From Streptomyces sp. NBC_00510 (lineage in GTDB: Bacteria; Actinomycetota; Actinomycetes; Streptomycetales; Streptomycetaceae): a stretch of 64,000 nt of DNA. Below, in pieces: positions 9,057 through 16,732 of the stretch. How positions within the stretch are numbered: position 1 is the first letter of the stretch; each line of letters starts with the position of its first letter. Where the stretch lies: the NCBI GenBank assembly GCA_036013505.1, contig CP107851.1, forward strand, positions 7,090,501 to 7,154,500, written 5' to 3'. Both the position numbers and the translations under genes were made by a program. The notes under the pieces are model-generated. The model was not told the DNA's origin, made no database searches, and saw only the letters and a program-made list of their open reading frames with translations.

Positions 9057-9122
9057 CGCCCGGCTGCTCCGTCCACCACGAACCGATGCCCCTGCAGGGC
9101 CGTGAGCGAGCCAAAGGGCGCG

Positions 9123-9186
9123 CCGCTTCCGACAGTGACGAGACCAAGCGAGGAACGAGCGCAGTGTCGAGGAACGTCGGAAGCGG
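9123..9186 (+). repeat. Long-range stem-loop in the sufB-sufD intergenic gap
   Basis: Arms CCGCTTCCGAC (9123-9133) and GTCGGAAGCGG (9176-9186) are perfect 11-bp complements separated by 42 bases. They sit inside the only long gap of the otherwise tightly packed suf operon. The structure could set the SufB:SufD ratio through processing or partial attenuation (inference). There is no U-tract, so simple termination is unlikely. Confidence 0.5.
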
Positions 9187-9244
9187 ATTCGAGCGCCCGG
9201 AGGCGAGCGAGCACAAATAGGCAGAAAGAGGCAGTAAGACAGCC

Positions 9245-10420
9245 ATGGCTGAAACCATCCCGGCCGCCGGTGCCACCACCGAAGGCGCCATCCAGGTCGG
9301 CCAGCCCCGGGACGCCCGGGTCAGCGCGCCCGCGTCCTACGACGTGGCCGACTTCCCCGTGCCGAACGGCCGCGAGGAGGAGTGGCGCTTCACCCCGCTG
9401 GAGCGGCTGCGCGGTCTGCACGACGGCACCGCCGTCGCGACCGGTGGCGGCGTCAAGGTCGAGGTGAGCGCCCCCGCGGGCGTCACCGTCGAGACCGTCG
9501 GCCGGGACGACGCCCGGGTCGGCAAGGCGGGCAAGCCGGTGGACCGGGTCGCCGCCCAGGCCTACAGCTCCTTCGAGAAGGCGTCGGTCATCTCCGTCCC
9601 CAAGGACGCGGTGCTCGCCGAGCCGGTGCGGATCTCGGTGCACGGCCAGGGCGGGGTCGCCTTCGGCCACCAGGTCGTCGAGGTCGGCGCCTTCGCCGAG
9701 GCGGTCGTGGTCATCGACCACACCGGTGACGCCGTCGTCGCGGCCAACGTCGAGTACCTGATCGGTGACGGCGCCAAGCTGACCGTCGTGTCGATCCAGG
9801 ACTGGGACGACACCGCCGTGCACGTGGCCCAGCACACCGCGCTGGTCGGCCGCGACGCGACCTTCAAGTCCGTCGTGGTCACCTTCGGCGGCGACGTCGT
9901 GCGGCTGCACCCGCGGGTCGTCTACGGCGCCCCGGGCGGCGAGGCCGAGCTCTACGGCCTGTACTTCACCGACGAGGGCCAGCACCAGGAGCACCGCCTC
10001 TTCATCGACCATGACACCCCGCACTGCCGGTCCAACGTGGCGTACAAGGGCGCGCTGCAGGGCCGGGACGCGCACGCGGTGTGGATCGGCGACGTGCTCA
10101 TCCGCGCCGAGGCCGAGGGGACCGACACCTACGAGCTCAACCGCAACCTGGTGCTCACCGACGGCGCCCGGGTCGACTCGGTGCCGAACCTGGAGATCGA
10201 GACCGGCGAGATCGTCGGCGCCGGCCACGCCTCGGCGACCGGCCGCTTCGAGGACGAGCAGCTGTTCTACCTGATGGCCCGCGGCATCCCGGCCGACGAG
10301 GCCCGCCGGCTGGTCGTCCGCGGCTTCTTCGCCGAGCTGATCCAGCAGATCGGCGTCGCCGACCTGCAGGAGCGCCTGCTGGAGAAGATCGACGCGGAAC
10401 TGGAGGCGTCCGTCGTATGA
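9245..10420 (+). CDS. sufD: Fe-S cluster assembly protein SufD
   Basis: 391-residue SufB paralogue of the SufBC2D scaffold. Visible family features are the N-terminal NGREEEWRFTPLERL, a long beta-helix region, YKGALQGRDAHAVWIGDVLI and the C-terminal DEQLFYLMARGIPADEARRLVVRGFF, parallel to SufB. ATG 9245 is preceded by AGGCAGTAAGACAGCC, which offers only a weak Shine-Dalgarno. The stop overlaps the ATG of the Rieske protein gene by 4 bp. Confidence 0.96.
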   Translation: MAETIPAAGATTEGAIQVGQPRDARVSAPASYDVADFPVPNGREEEWRFTPLERLRGLHDGTAVATGGGVKVEVSAPAGVTVETVGRDDARVGKAGKPVDRVAAQAYSSFEKASVISVPKDAVLAEPVRISVHGQGGVAFGHQVVEVGAFAEAVVVIDHTGDAVVAANVEYLIGDGAKLTVVSIQDWDDTAVHVAQHTALVGRDATFKSVVVTFGGDVVRLHPRVVYGAPGGEAELYGLYFTDEGQHQEHRLFIDHDTPHCRSNVAYKGALQGRDAHAVWIGDVLIRAEAEGTDTYELNRNLVLTDGARVDSVPNLEIETGEIVGAGHASATGRFEDEQLFYLMARGIPADEARRLVVRGFFAELIQQIGVADLQERLLEKIDAELEASVV

Positions 10421-10746
10421 CCGCCGCCGAAGGTTTCGTCCGCGCCTGCGCGCTGAGCGAGCTCGAGGAGGACACGCCCAAGCGTGTCGAGCTCGGCGGC
10501 GTGCCGGTGTCGGTCGTGCTCACCGAGGGCGAGGTGTTCGCGATCAACGACATCTGCTCGCACGCGAACGTCTCACTGTCCGAGGGCGAGGTGGAGGACT
10601 GCCAGATCGAGTGCTGGCTGCACGGCTCCTCCTTCGACCTGCGGACCGGCAAGCCGTCCGGGCTGCCCGCGACGCGGCCCGTCCCCGTATACCCCGTTCA
10701 GATCCAAGGGGACGATGTGCTCGTCTCCGTCACCCAGGAGTCCTGA
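10417..10746 (+). CDS. Rieske-type [2Fe-2S] ferredoxin of the suf operon
   Basis: 109-residue single Rieske domain, like the small non-heme oxygenase ferredoxins. The ligand boxes are CSH (in NDICSHANVSL) and CWLH (in IECWLHGSSFD). It is embedded between sufD and sufC, as in other actinobacterial suf operons, so it is likely a client, electron donor or reporter of the Suf machinery rather than part of an oxygenase (inference). The ATGA overlap with sufD couples their translation. Confidence 0.93.
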   Translation: MTAAEGFVRACALSELEEDTPKRVELGGVPVSVVLTEGEVFAINDICSHANVSLSEGEVEDCQIECWLHGSSFDLRTGKPSGLPATRPVPVYPVQIQGDDVLVSVTQES

Positions 10747-10753
10747 GACACCC

Positions 10754-11518
10754 ATGGCAACGCTTGAGATCCACGACCTGCACGTCTCCGTCGAGGCCGA
10801 GGGCGGTCCGCGGGAGATCCTCCGCGGTGTCGACCTGACCGTGAAGCAGGGCGAGACCCACGCCATCATGGGCCCGAACGGCTCCGGCAAGTCGACCCTG
10901 GCCTACTCGCTCGCCGGGCACCCGAAGTACACCATCACCGGTGGCACGGTGACCCTGGACGGCGAGGACGTGCTGGCCATGTCCGTCGACGAGCGGGCCC
11001 GTGCGGGCGTCTTCCTGGCCATGCAGTACCCGGTCGAGGTCCCCGGCGTCTCCGTCTCCAACTTCCTGCGCACCTCGGCCACCGCCATCCGCGGCGAGGC
11101 CCCGAAGCTGCGCACCTGGGTGAAGGAGGTCAAGGAGGCCATGGAGCGCCTGCACATGGATCCCTCCTTCGCCGAGCGCAACGTCAACGAGGGCTTCTCC
11201 GGCGGTGAGAAGAAGCGCCACGAGATCCTCCAGCTCGAACTGCTCAAGCCGAGGATCGCGATCCTCGACGAGACCGACTCCGGCCTGGACGTCGACGCGC
11301 TGCGCATCGTCTCCGAGGGCGTCAACCGGGTGCGCGAGAGCGGTGAGGTCGGCACCCTGCTGATCACCCACTACACGCGCATCCTGCGTTACATCAAGCC
11401 CGACTACGTCCACGTCTTCGCCGCGGGCCGGATCGCCGAGTCCGGCGGCCCGGAGCTGGCGGACAAGCTGGAGGCCGAGGGCTACGAGGCCTATGTGAAG
11501 GGAGGCGCGTCCGCATGA
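10754..11518 (+). CDS. sufC: Fe-S assembly ATPase SufC
   Basis: 254-residue ABC-type ATPase that drives the SufBC2D complex. Walker A is GPNGSGKST, the SufC-specific signature is FSGGEKKRHEI, Walker B is IAILDETDSGLDVDAL, and the H-loop is LLITHYTRIL. No membrane segments are present, as expected. ATG 10754 lies 7 bp after the Rieske gene stop. The stop overlaps the sufS ATG. Confidence 0.97.
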   Translation: MATLEIHDLHVSVEAEGGPREILRGVDLTVKQGETHAIMGPNGSGKSTLAYSLAGHPKYTITGGTVTLDGEDVLAMSVDERARAGVFLAMQYPVEVPGVSVSNFLRTSATAIRGEAPKLRTWVKEVKEAMERLHMDPSFAERNVNEGFSGGEKKRHEILQLELLKPRIAILDETDSGLDVDALRIVSEGVNRVRESGEVGTLLITHYTRILRYIKPDYVHVFAAGRIAESGGPELADKLEAEGYEAYVKGGASA

Positions 11519-12774
11519 CATTGCAGCTGCCGGGCCTGCTGGACACCGAGGCGATCCGCAAGGACTTCCCGGTGCTGGACCGGCTGGTCCACGACGGGAA
11601 GAAACTCGTCTACCTGGACAACGCGGCGACCTCGCAGAAGCCGCGCCAGGTCATCGACGCCCTCAGCGAGTACTACGAGCGCTACAACGCCAACGTCCAC
11701 CGCGGTGTGCACACGCTCGCCGAGGAGGCCACGGCGCTGTACGAGGGCGCCCGTGACAAGATCGCCGCGTTCGTCAACGCCCCGAGCCGCGACGAGGTGA
11801 TATTCACCAAGAACGCCTCGGAGTCGCTGAACCTGGTCGCCAACATGCTGGGCTGGGCCGACGAGCCCTACCGCGTGGACAGCGACACCGAGATCGTCAT
11901 CACGGAGATGGAGCACCACTCCAACATCGTCCCGTGGCAGCTGCTCTCGCAGCGCACCGGCGCGAAGCTGAAGTGGTTCGGCCTGACCGACGACGGGCGG
12001 CTCGACCTGAGCGACATCGAGCAGGTCATCACCGAGAAGACGAAGATCGTCTCCTTCACGCTCGTCTCCAACATCCTGGGCACGGTCAACCCGGTCGAGG
12101 CCATCGTGCGCCGTGCGCAGGAGGTCGGGGCCCTGGTGCTGATCGACGCCTCGCAGGCCGCGCCGCACATGGTGCTGGACGTGCAGGCGCTGCAGGCCGA
12201 CTTCGTGGCCTTCACCGGCCACAAGATGCTCGGCCCGACCGGCATCGGCGTGCTGTGGGGCCGCCAGGAGCTGCTGGAGGACCTCCCGCCGTTCCTGGGC
12301 GGCGGCGAGATGATCGAGACCGTCTCCATGCACGAGTCGACGTACGCGCCCGCGCCGCACAAGTTCGAGGCGGGTACGCCCCCGATCGCCCAGGCCGTCG
12401 GCCTCGGCGCGGCCGTGGACTACCTGAGCGCCATCGGCATGGACAAGATCGCCGCGCACGAGCACGCGATCACCGAGTACGCGCTGAAGCGGCTGAAGGA
12501 GGTGCCCGAGCTGAAGATCATCGGCCCGGACACCCCCGAGGGCCGCGGCTCCGCGATCTCCTTCACGCTGGGCGACATCCACCCGCACGACGTGGGCCAG
12601 GTCCTGGACGAGCAGGGCATCGCCGTGCGCGTCGGCCACCACTGCGCGCGGCCGGTCTGCCTGCGGTACGGAATTCCCGCGACCACACGAGCGTCGTTCT
12701 ATCTGTACTCCACGCCGGCCGAGGTCGACGCCTTGGTCGAGGGCCTGGAGCACGTACGGAACTTCTTCGGCTGA
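11515..12774 (+). CDS. sufS: Cysteine desulfurase SufS
   Basis: 419-residue PLP enzyme that takes sulfur from cysteine for cluster assembly. The PLP lysine is in FTGHKMLGPTG, the catalytic cysteine in RVGHHCARPVC near the C-terminus, and the PLP-contacting histidine in MEHHSNIVPW. This is the class II (SufS) type, matching the SufU partner encoded next. Translation starts in an ATGA overlap with sufC. Confidence 0.97.
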   Translation: MTLQLPGLLDTEAIRKDFPVLDRLVHDGKKLVYLDNAATSQKPRQVIDALSEYYERYNANVHRGVHTLAEEATALYEGARDKIAAFVNAPSRDEVIFTKNASESLNLVANMLGWADEPYRVDSDTEIVITEMEHHSNIVPWQLLSQRTGAKLKWFGLTDDGRLDLSDIEQVITEKTKIVSFTLVSNILGTVNPVEAIVRRAQEVGALVLIDASQAAPHMVLDVQALQADFVAFTGHKMLGPTGIGVLWGRQELLEDLPPFLGGGEMIETVSMHESTYAPAPHKFEAGTPPIAQAVGLGAAVDYLSAIGMDKIAAHEHAITEYALKRLKEVPELKIIGPDTPEGRGSAISFTLGDIHPHDVGQVLDEQGIAVRVGHHCARPVCLRYGIPATTRASFYLYSTPAEVDALVEGLEHVRNFFG

Positions 12775-12793
12775 GGGACGGACGGCGAAGCCT

Positions 12794-13258
12794 GTGAAGC
12801 TGGATTCGATGTACCAGGAAGTCATCCTGGACCACTACAAGAACCCGCACGGCCGCGGCCTGCGCGACGGTGACGTCGAGGTGCACCACGTCAACCCGAC
12901 GTGCGGTGACGAGATCACCCTGCGCGTCAAGCTCGACGGCACGTCCATCCGGGACATCAGCTACGAGGGCCAGGGCTGTTCCATCAGCCAGGCCAGTGCC
13001 TCCGTGCTCAACGAACTGCTCGTCGGCCGCCAGGTCGACGAGGCCGTGAAGGTCCAGGAGGTCTTCCTGGAGCTGATGCAGTCCAGGGGCAAGCTGGAGC
13101 CCGACGACGCGATGGAGGACGTGCTGGAGGACGCCGTCGCGTTCGCGGGCGTCTCGAAGTACCCGGCGCGCGTCAAGTGCGCGCTGCTGAGCTGGATGGC
13201 GTGGAAGGACGCCACCGCCCAGGCACTGGGCGATGGCGCGGTCAGGGAGTCCGCATGA
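12794..13258 (+). CDS. sufU: SufU sulfur-transfer partner of SufS
   Basis: 154-residue IscU-fold protein of the SufU type, which accepts persulfide sulfur from SufS through a zinc site. The ligand cysteines are in NPTCGDE, GQGCSIS and RVKCALLSW, with the Asp of CGDE completing the set. It has the longer linker before the last cysteine that marks SufU rather than IscU. GTG start; 19 bp after sufS. Confidence 0.96.
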   Translation: MKLDSMYQEVILDHYKNPHGRGLRDGDVEVHHVNPTCGDEITLRVKLDGTSIRDISYEGQGCSISQASASVLNELLVGRQVDEAVKVQEVFLELMQSRGKLEPDDAMEDVLEDAVAFAGVSKYPARVKCALLSWMAWKDATAQALGDGAVRESA

Positions 13259-13596
13259 GCGAGAACGCAGAAGTGACGACGACGAAGCCGGCGAGCGAGG
13301 AGGAGATCCGTGAGGCCCTCTACGACGTCGTCGACCCCGAACTGGGCATCGACGTCGTCAACCTCGGCCTGATCTACGGCATCCACATCGACGACAGCAA
13401 CGTCGCGACCCTCGACATGACGCTCACGTCGGCGGCCTGCCCGCTGACCGACGTCATCGAGGACCAGGCGAAGTCGGCCACCGACGGCATCGTCAACGAC
13501 CTGAAGATCAACTGGGTCTGGATGCCGCCGTGGGGCCCCGACAAGATCACCGACGAGGGCCGCGAGCAGCTGCGCGCGCTCGGCTTCAACGTCTGA
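13255..13596 (+). CDS. sufT: SufT / MIP18 (DUF59) Fe-S maturation protein
   Basis: 113-residue DUF59 protein; the domain fills residues ~18-110. The core motif is DPELGIDVVNLGLIYG, with the reactive cysteine in TLTSAACPLTD. Family members help insert clusters into apoproteins. ATG 13255 overlaps the sufU stop (ATGA). It is the last gene of the operon; a strong terminator follows within 15 bp. Confidence 0.95.
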   Translation: MSENAEVTTTKPASEEEIREALYDVVDPELGIDVVNLGLIYGIHIDDSNVATLDMTLTSAACPLTDVIEDQAKSATDGIVNDLKINWVWMPPWGPDKITDEGREQLRALGFNV

Positions 13597-13609
13597 CCCG
13601 CACGGGACC

Positions 13610-13661
13610 ACGACCGCGGGACGCCGCTCCGGGGAGGAGCGGCGTCCCGCGGTCGTATTTT
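13610..13661 (+). terminator. Rho-independent terminator of the suf operon
   Basis: A perfect stem of 21 bp (13610-13630 with 13636-13656), with a 5-base GGGGA loop, is followed by ATTTTCGTTTG. It begins 14 bp after the sufT stop. It is among the clearest terminators in the window. Confidence 0.92.
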
Positions 13662-13701
13662 CGTTTGCGCGGGTTCCCCCGGGTCGGCGAGTCTTCCGCG
13701 C

Positions 13702-14490
13702 ATGAGCAGCCATTTCGCCGCCATCGGACTCGGCGTGACCGACCGGGACTCCTTCCGTTCACTCGTCGTCGGGCTCCTGGAACGCGCGGACACGCAGCAG
13801 GTCGAGGGTGAGCTGAGCCGGCACGTGTGGACGGGCGCCGGTGGCGCCCGGGTCGTCATCGAGACGCAGGGGCGCGCGATCGCCCAGGTGCTGCCCTGCC
13901 TGGCGCCCGCCGGGGAGCCGGTGCCGGTGGCCCGCGTGGCGCTGGTGGACGAGGAGACCGCCCGGCTCGAACTGCTGGACCGGCCCGGCGGGGCGATGCT
14001 GTGCCCGCTCGCGGTGGAGCTGGAGGACCGCGCCGTGCTGCGTTCCCGGGGCGGCAAGGCCCCCGAGGGCGAACTGCGCCTCGCCGCGCTCGCGGAGCGG
14101 CTCACCCTCCACACCGGGGGCAGGCAGGCGTACGACGCCGCGCAGGAGGAGGGCGAGATCGGTTTCGCGCCCGACTACCTCATTCCCTTCGGCCTGTTCG
14201 CGCCGGAGGGGGCGGGCGAGGACTGGGTGCCCTCGGCGCACGCGGCGTTCGCCGGGGAGGTCCTGCTCGCCGAGGTCCACGAAGGCGAGGCCGGGGGCGG
14301 CCGCTTCCACCGGCTGCGGGTGCGCACCATCGGCGGCCACGAGGTCGATGTCGCCGTGGCCGGCGAGGAGTTGACGGACACCCCGGCCCCGGGGCACTGG
14401 GTGGACGGGGAGTTCTTCCTGACGGGTTCGCTGGGCCTGGCGCCGGCGCCGGACACCGCCCGGAAGCGGTGGTGGCCGCGCCGGTCCTGA
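13702..14490 (+). CDS. Conserved hypothetical protein (262 aa)
   Basis: I do not recognise a characterised family. The protein is soluble with no signal or membrane segment. It opens SSHFAAIGLGVTDRDSF and holds many short beta-strand-like stretches. A conserved-looking mid part reads FAPDYLIPFGLFAPEG, followed by GEVLLAEVHEGEAGG. The C-terminus ends in a basic RKRWWPRRS. The overall look is of a beta-rich, possibly repeated module (VARVALVDEET / RVRTIGGHEVDVAVAGEEL). The ATG has no good ribosome site. It stands alone between the suf terminator and the SMR operator. Confidence 0.7.
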   Translation: MSSHFAAIGLGVTDRDSFRSLVVGLLERADTQQVEGELSRHVWTGAGGARVVIETQGRAIAQVLPCLAPAGEPVPVARVALVDEETARLELLDRPGGAMLCPLAVELEDRAVLRSRGGKAPEGELRLAALAERLTLHTGGRQAYDAAQEEGEIGFAPDYLIPFGLFAPEGAGEDWVPSAHAAFAGEVLLAEVHEGEAGGGRFHRLRVRTIGGHEVDVAVAGEELTDTPAPGHWVDGEFFLTGSLGLAPAPDTARKRWWPRRS

Positions 14491-14497
14491 GGGGCCC

Positions 14498-14545
14498 GCC
14501 ATGCGTACAAGCGTACACATCGATGTGTACGCTTGTACGCATGGC
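14498..14545 (+). promoter_or_regulatory. Perfect 48-bp palindrome over the SMR start codon (TetR operator)
   Basis: The two 24-base halves (14498-14521 and 14522-14545) are exact reverse complements, centred on ATCGAT. Each half itself holds two GTAC cores four bases apart (GTACAAGCGTAC on the left, GTACGCTTGTAC on the right), so it can be read as nested operators for two repressor dimers. The SMR ATG at 14541 lies inside the palindrome, leaving no room for a normal leader. The repressor would therefore sit on the start codon DNA itself. The adjacent TetR gene is the likely reader (inference). Confidence 0.8.
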
Positions 14546-14861
14546 ATACGCATTGCTGGGCGGGGCGATCCTCGCGGAAGTGCTCGGTACGACGTCCATG
14601 AAGTACAGCGACGGCTTCACCAGGCTGTGGCCCTCCCTCGGCACCACCGCCGGCTACCTGATCGCCTTCGCGCTGCTCGCGCAGACGCTCAAGTCGATGT
14701 CCGTGGGCACCGCCTACGCGATATGGGCCGGAGTCGGCACGGCCGCGATCGCCGCCATCGGCATGGTCTTCCTCGGCGAGGCGGCCACCGCCGCCAAGCT
14801 GACGGGGATCGCCCTGGTCATCGCCGGGGTGGTCGTCCTCAACCTCGGCGGCGCCCACTGA
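14541..14861 (+). CDS. Small multidrug resistance (SMR) efflux protein, EmrE/QacE type
   Basis: 106-residue four-helix proton antiporter of the SMR family. The essential membrane glutamate is E13 in AILAEVLGTTSMK (E14 of EmrE), followed by the typical DGFTRLWPS loop. Helix 3 carries GTAYAIWAGVGTA, and helix 4 ends VVVLNLGGAH. It probably exports cationic, quaternary-ammonium-like compounds. The start codon is within the 48-bp operator with no ribosome site, so leaderless translation is likely. The stop overlaps the TetR ATG by one base (TGATG). Confidence 0.93.
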   Translation: MAYALLGGAILAEVLGTTSMKYSDGFTRLWPSLGTTAGYLIAFALLAQTLKSMSVGTAYAIWAGVGTAAIAAIGMVFLGEAATAAKLTGIALVIAGVVVLNLGGAH

Positions 14862-15415
14862 TGGCCCGCCGGTACGACCCGGAGCGGCGGCAGCGCATCA
14901 TCGACGCCGCGATCCGCGTCGTCGGCGAGCGCGGCATCGCCGGGCTGAGCCACCGGGCCGTCGCCGCGGCGGCGGACGTCCCGCTCGGCTCGACCACGTA
15001 CCACTTCGCCACCCTCGACGACCTGCTGGTGGCCGCGCTGCGGCAGTGCAACGAGGCCTTCTTCCGGGAGGTCGGGGAGCGCGCCCTGCTCGGCTCGCCC
15101 GGCGCCGGCCTCGCCGCGGAACTGGCCCGGTTCGTCGAGGAGACGGTCTCCCGGGACCGCCCGCGTGCGCAGCTGGAGTACGAGCTCTACCTCGCCGCGC
15201 TCCGCCACGATGCCGTACGCCCGGTCGCCGCGGAGTGGGTGGACCACATGGCCGCGCTCCTCACCCGGTGGACCGACCCGGTCACCGCCCGCGCGCTGGC
15301 CGCCCTCACCGACGGGATGTGCCTGCAGGCACTGCTGACCGGCCGCGACATCGACCGGGAGGAGGCCCGCGAGGTCTTCGCCCGGATCATCGGCACATGT
15401 GACCGGGTTCGCTGA
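14861..15415 (+). CDS. TetR-family transcriptional repressor
   Basis: 184-residue regulator. The N-terminal HTH spans about residues 10-55 (RIIDAAIRVVGERGIAGLSHRAVAAAADVPLGSTTYHF), followed by an all-helical ligand domain. It is co-transcribed with the SMR gene through a TGATG overlap. The obvious target is the 48-bp palindrome in front of that gene, which would give autoregulated, drug-inducible efflux as in QacR-type systems (inference). Confidence 0.9.
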   Translation: MARRYDPERRQRIIDAAIRVVGERGIAGLSHRAVAAAADVPLGSTTYHFATLDDLLVAALRQCNEAFFREVGERALLGSPGAGLAAELARFVEETVSRDRPRAQLEYELYLAALRHDAVRPVAAEWVDHMAALLTRWTDPVTARALAALTDGMCLQALLTGRDIDREEAREVFARIIGTCDRVR

Positions 15416-15508
15416 CCTATACCGGCCGCGACCTGATCCGGCATCCTCACGCGCCGCATTCACGCCTTCACGTGATCGATTCTTGTAGAGCGTCGATCGG
15501 AGGGCAGT

Positions 15509-16732
15509 ATGAAACAGGCGATGAAGGACATACCGAGGGTGGTGTGGCTCCTGGCCAGCGGCATGTTCTTCGTGGCGGCGGTGAGCTTCACCTTCGTCTA
15601 CCTCTTCGTCTACCTGACCGGACCGCGTGGGCTCAGCACCTCCCAGGCAGGACTCATCGCCGGTGTGGGCGGCGTCGGCATGGTCGCCGGCAACTTCACC
15701 GGCGGCTGGTTCGGCGACCGCTTCGGGCACCGCCGCACCCTGATCACCGGCATGGTCGTGTCCGGTCTCGGCCTGGCGGCCCTGCCGCTGACGCCGACCG
15801 CCGCCCTCGCGGTGGTCTTCCCGGTCGCCCAGTACGCCACCGGCATCACCCGGGCCTCCAACTCGGCGCTCATCGCCTTCTCCGTGCCGGAGGGCTCCCG
15901 CCGTCAGGGCTTCGCCCTGCTGCGCTTCATGGCGAACCTCGGCGTCACCGTGGGCCCGCCGCTCGGTGCGCTGATCGCCACGACGATCTCGTACGACTGG
16001 CTGTTCGTGGCCGACGGCCTCGGCATGCTCTTCTTCGGTGTCTACGCGCATTTCATCCTGCCGGCGAACGGCAACCACCGGCCCAAGGGCGAGGCCTCGC
16101 CCGACGCGCCCGGCCTGTGGGCCGCGCTGCGCGCCCGGCCCGCCGTCCTGGTGCTGCTCGTCGCGATCCTGGTCGCCGACACCATCTACCGCCAGCAGTA
16201 CTCCACCCTGCCCGTGTACCTGAAGGACCACGGCATCGGCACGGGCGTCTACGGCGCGCTCATCGCCATCAACGGCGCCCTGGTGATCCTCCTCGAACTC
16301 CCGGTCACCATCGCCCTGCGCCGGCGTGCCCCGCTGCCGATCATCGGCCTCGGCGTGATCCTGGTCGGGCTCGGCTTCGCCGCGCTGACCACCGGCGGCT
16401 GGTACGTCGCGTCCGCCGTCGCGATGATGATCCTGCTGACCGTGGGCGACATCCTCTACAAGTCGCCGTCCACCGCCTACGTCGCCGACAACGCCCCCGA
16501 CCACCTGCAGGGCCGCTTCCAGAGCATGTACGCCGGCGCGTCCATCAGCGGCGTGGTGCTGGCCGCCCCGCTCGGCGGCGTGCTCTACGAGCACGCGCCG
16601 GGCGCGCTGTGGCCGCTGTGCGCGGTGCTCGGCGTCGTCGCCGGCGCGGCCGTGCTCGGCGCCCGGCGGCTGCCGGGCGTACGGGACGCGGCCGCCGAAC
16701 CGGACGCGGTCAAGGCCGCGACGCAGTCCTGA
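15509..16732 (+). CDS. MFS transporter (first of two paralogues)
   Basis: 407-residue major facilitator with about 12 helices. The loop 2-3 signature is GGWFGDRFGHRRTL; PEGSRRQGFALLRF and LQGRFQSMYAG are further conserved pieces. It is closely similar along its length to the MFS encoded at 17666-18943 (shared opening PRVVWLLA.G.F, FTFVYLFV, VGPPLGAL, YRQQYSTLPV), so the two arose by duplication. CGGAGGGCAGT precedes the ATG. Its 3' end overlaps the convergent HxlR-peroxiredoxin gene by 23 bp. The substrate is unknown. Confidence 0.9.
   Translation: MKQAMKDIPRVVWLLASGMFFVAAVSFTFVYLFVYLTGPRGLSTSQAGLIAGVGGVGMVAGNFTGGWFGDRFGHRRTLITGMVVSGLGLAALPLTPTAALAVVFPVAQYATGITRASNSALIAFSVPEGSRRQGFALLRFMANLGVTVGPPLGALIATTISYDWLFVADGLGMLFFGVYAHFILPANGNHRPKGEASPDAPGLWAALRARPAVLVLLVAILVADTIYRQQYSTLPVYLKDHGIGTGVYGALIAINGALVILLELPVTIALRRRAPLPIIGLGVILVGLGFAALTTGGWYVASAVAMMILLTVGDILYKSPSTAYVADNAPDHLQGRFQSMYAGASISGVVLAAPLGGVLYEHAPGALWPLCAVLGVVAGAAVLGARRLPGVRDAAAEPDAVKAATQS

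Noticed and set aside
8195..9220. 341-codon plus frame overlapping sufB and running into the sufB-sufD gap
   Set aside because: Wrong frame of sufB; only the last ~45 codons lie in the gap, and no start signal supports a separate peptide.
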